Of a stretch of DNA of 5,811 nt, positions 4,731-5,811 are shown in pieces (the stretch's first letter is position 1; each line of letters opens with the position of its first letter). Below the pieces are notes generated by a model. The model saw only the letters and a program-made list of their open reading frames with translations. It was not told the origin of the DNA and did not search any database. This DNA is from Candidatus Aegiribacteria sp. (GTDB lineage Bacteria; Fermentibacterota; Fermentibacteria; Fermentibacterales; JCC-6), in contig DAOWFD010000419.1 in NCBI GenBank assembly GCA_030638185.1, forward strand, positions 1-5,811, given 5' to 3'. A program made the translations under genes and the position numbers.

Positions 4731-5811
4731 TTATCGAGTGATGGTGTAAAAATATGATAGAAATTTTGAAAATTGTAACTGTTTGTCAAAATTATTTTCC
4801 ATTAACTCACGTCCATTCTCTCTCATTTTTTTATACATTGCTTGATCAGACCATAATTTGACAATCATCTCTGCTAATTGAAGGCTATTTCCCGGTTCTA
4901 CCATATATCCCGTTTCCCCATTTTTCACAATCTCTGGAACACCAGCCATTTCAGAGGAAATCACAGGAACTTTCATTGACATAGCTTCAAGTAATACATT
5001 TGGCAGCCCCTCTTTGAATAAACTTGAAAGTACAAGTATATCTATTCTTTCAAAGATGTATTCAGGTTCACTGGTAAATGGGAAAAAAGTCACATGTTGT
5101 CCCATATCCAAGGACTTTACTTTTTCCTTAAGCATTTGTTCATCCGGACCTTCTCCAACAAGAATCAAATGTATGTTTGGAAAAATACCATGTGCTAATT
5201 CGGATATAGCTTCTAAAAGAATGGTTTGGCCCTTTCTTTCCTCAAACATACCTACACAGCCTAAGACAGGTGAAACATCCGCAGGTAAAACATATCGTTT
5301 ATAAGCTTCTATTTTCGCTTTCTCACTATGTGTAAAACGATTTACTTCTGTACCCTGATAGATCAATTCAACGATCTCAGCAGGAATCCTGTAAGTTTCG
5401 ATCAGATACTTACGGGTGAAATCAGTGATGGTAATCACTTTTGATCGAATAGATTTATCAGGAAGATAAAATTCACGTTCATACTCAGGAACTATAGTTC
5501 CAGTTTTGGGAATAAGGATTGTTTTCAAGTTATTTTCTTTAATACATTTTGCAGCAAACCTGGAACAGTGAAAATTATCTCTTGGTGGGTGAACTGTACA
5601 GATAGCAACATCGCATTCTTTCAAAGCTTTAGCCCAGATATTCATATTCTCAGCATCTTCCGATGCAACTTCAGCATAGTCATAAGTTACAGCATTTGCT
5701 CCTGCCCTCTGGCATTCATTGGCTACCCAACTTTCTTTTGGTGCCAATATCGTTACTTTTTCACCTTGTTCTAAGAAGTAGCGATTTGCTTCTGTGACCC
5801 AGATTTGAGTT
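4731..5811 (-). CDS. GT4-family glycosyltransferase, N-terminus beyond the right edge
   Basis: The open frame continues through the right edge of the window. The residues before the first possible internal start read QIWVTEANRYFLEQGEKVTI, typical of the N-terminal Rossmann region of GT-B glycosyltransferases, so the gene is 5'-partial (about 359 visible residues). The C-terminal nucleotide-sugar domain is complete. It has a phosphate-contact motif ERKGQ (191-195), LILVGEGPDE (215-224) and the hallmark EX7E in KEGLPNVLLEAMS (Glu267 and Glu275). AGVPEIVKNGETGYMVEPG (289-307) follows. Such enzymes transfer a sugar from a nucleotide donor to lipid-linked or polysaccharide acceptors at the cytoplasmic membrane face, usually for capsule, O-antigen or exopolysaccharide. 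The exact sugar cannot be read from sequence. The gene is noticeably more AT-rich than the rest of the window, suggesting a surface-polysaccharide locus acquired separately. No terminator is obvious after its stop. Confidence 0.93.
   Translation of the reverse strand, partial: TQIWVTEANRYFLEQGEKVTILAPKESWVANECQRAGANAVTYDYAEVASEDAENMNIWAKALKECDVAICTVHPPRDNFHCSRFAAKCIKENNLKTILIPKTGTIVPEYEREFYLPDKSIRSKVITITDFTRKYLIETYRIPAEIVELIYQGTEVNRFTHSEKAKIEAYKRYVLPADVSPVLGCVGMFEERKGQTILLEAISELAHGIFPNIHLILVGEGPDEQMLKEKVKSLDMGQHVTFFPFTSEPEYIFERIDILVLSSLFKEGLPNVLLEAMSMKVPVISSEMAGVPEIVKNGETGYMVEPGNSLQLAEMIVKLWSDQAMYKKMRENGRELMENNFDKQLQFSKFLSYFYTITR

Overview
The window reads almost entirely on the minus strand and comes from a bacterium. 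Its genes include a GGDEF protein, an ArsR-family regulator and a GT4 glycosyltransferase, with good Shine-Dalgarno sites and a sigma70-like promoter. The flavin/iron-sulfur genes are of kinds found in anaerobes such as sulfate reducers, syntrophs, acetogens and many uncultured anaerobic lineages. I cannot name the phylum from this sequence.

Layout in transcription order, right to left. (1) 5811-4731: a GT4 glycosyltransferase missing its N-terminus at the window edge, in DNA clearly more AT-rich than the rest. (2) 4576-3221: a soluble sensor diguanylate cyclase with two PAS-like regions and an intact GGDEF domain that keeps the RxxD inhibitory site. (3) 3123-3072: a compact promoter (TTGACA, 17 bp, TACGAT) overlapped by AT-rich inverted repeats, including ATATTC-N8-GAATAT. 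(4) 3051-1 and beyond: a tightly packed gene set of a short ArsR-family regulator, a DsrE-like protein, a TusA-like sulfur carrier, an MvhD-type [2Fe-2S] protein, a short HdrA/QmoA-like flavoprotein and the N-terminal third of a full-length-type HdrA. Most junctions in this set overlap or nearly touch, so it is probably one operon.

The proposed logic is as follows. TusA and DsrE proteins move sulfur as cysteine persulfide. HdrA and MvhD proteins move electrons through FAD and iron-sulfur clusters, often in electron-bifurcating or quinone-linked complexes. An autoregulated ArsR-type repressor in front suggests that expression responds to a small signal, perhaps a reactive sulfur species. The combined role, redox metabolism of carrier-bound sulfur, is inference. 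No substrate-specific enzyme is visible, and the operon runs off the left edge.

The least expected item is a 62-78 bp imperfect palindrome between the DsrE-like and TusA-like genes. Nine of its eleven non-Watson-Crick positions are G-U wobbles when read as plus-strand RNA, so the structure is better preserved antisense to the operon.
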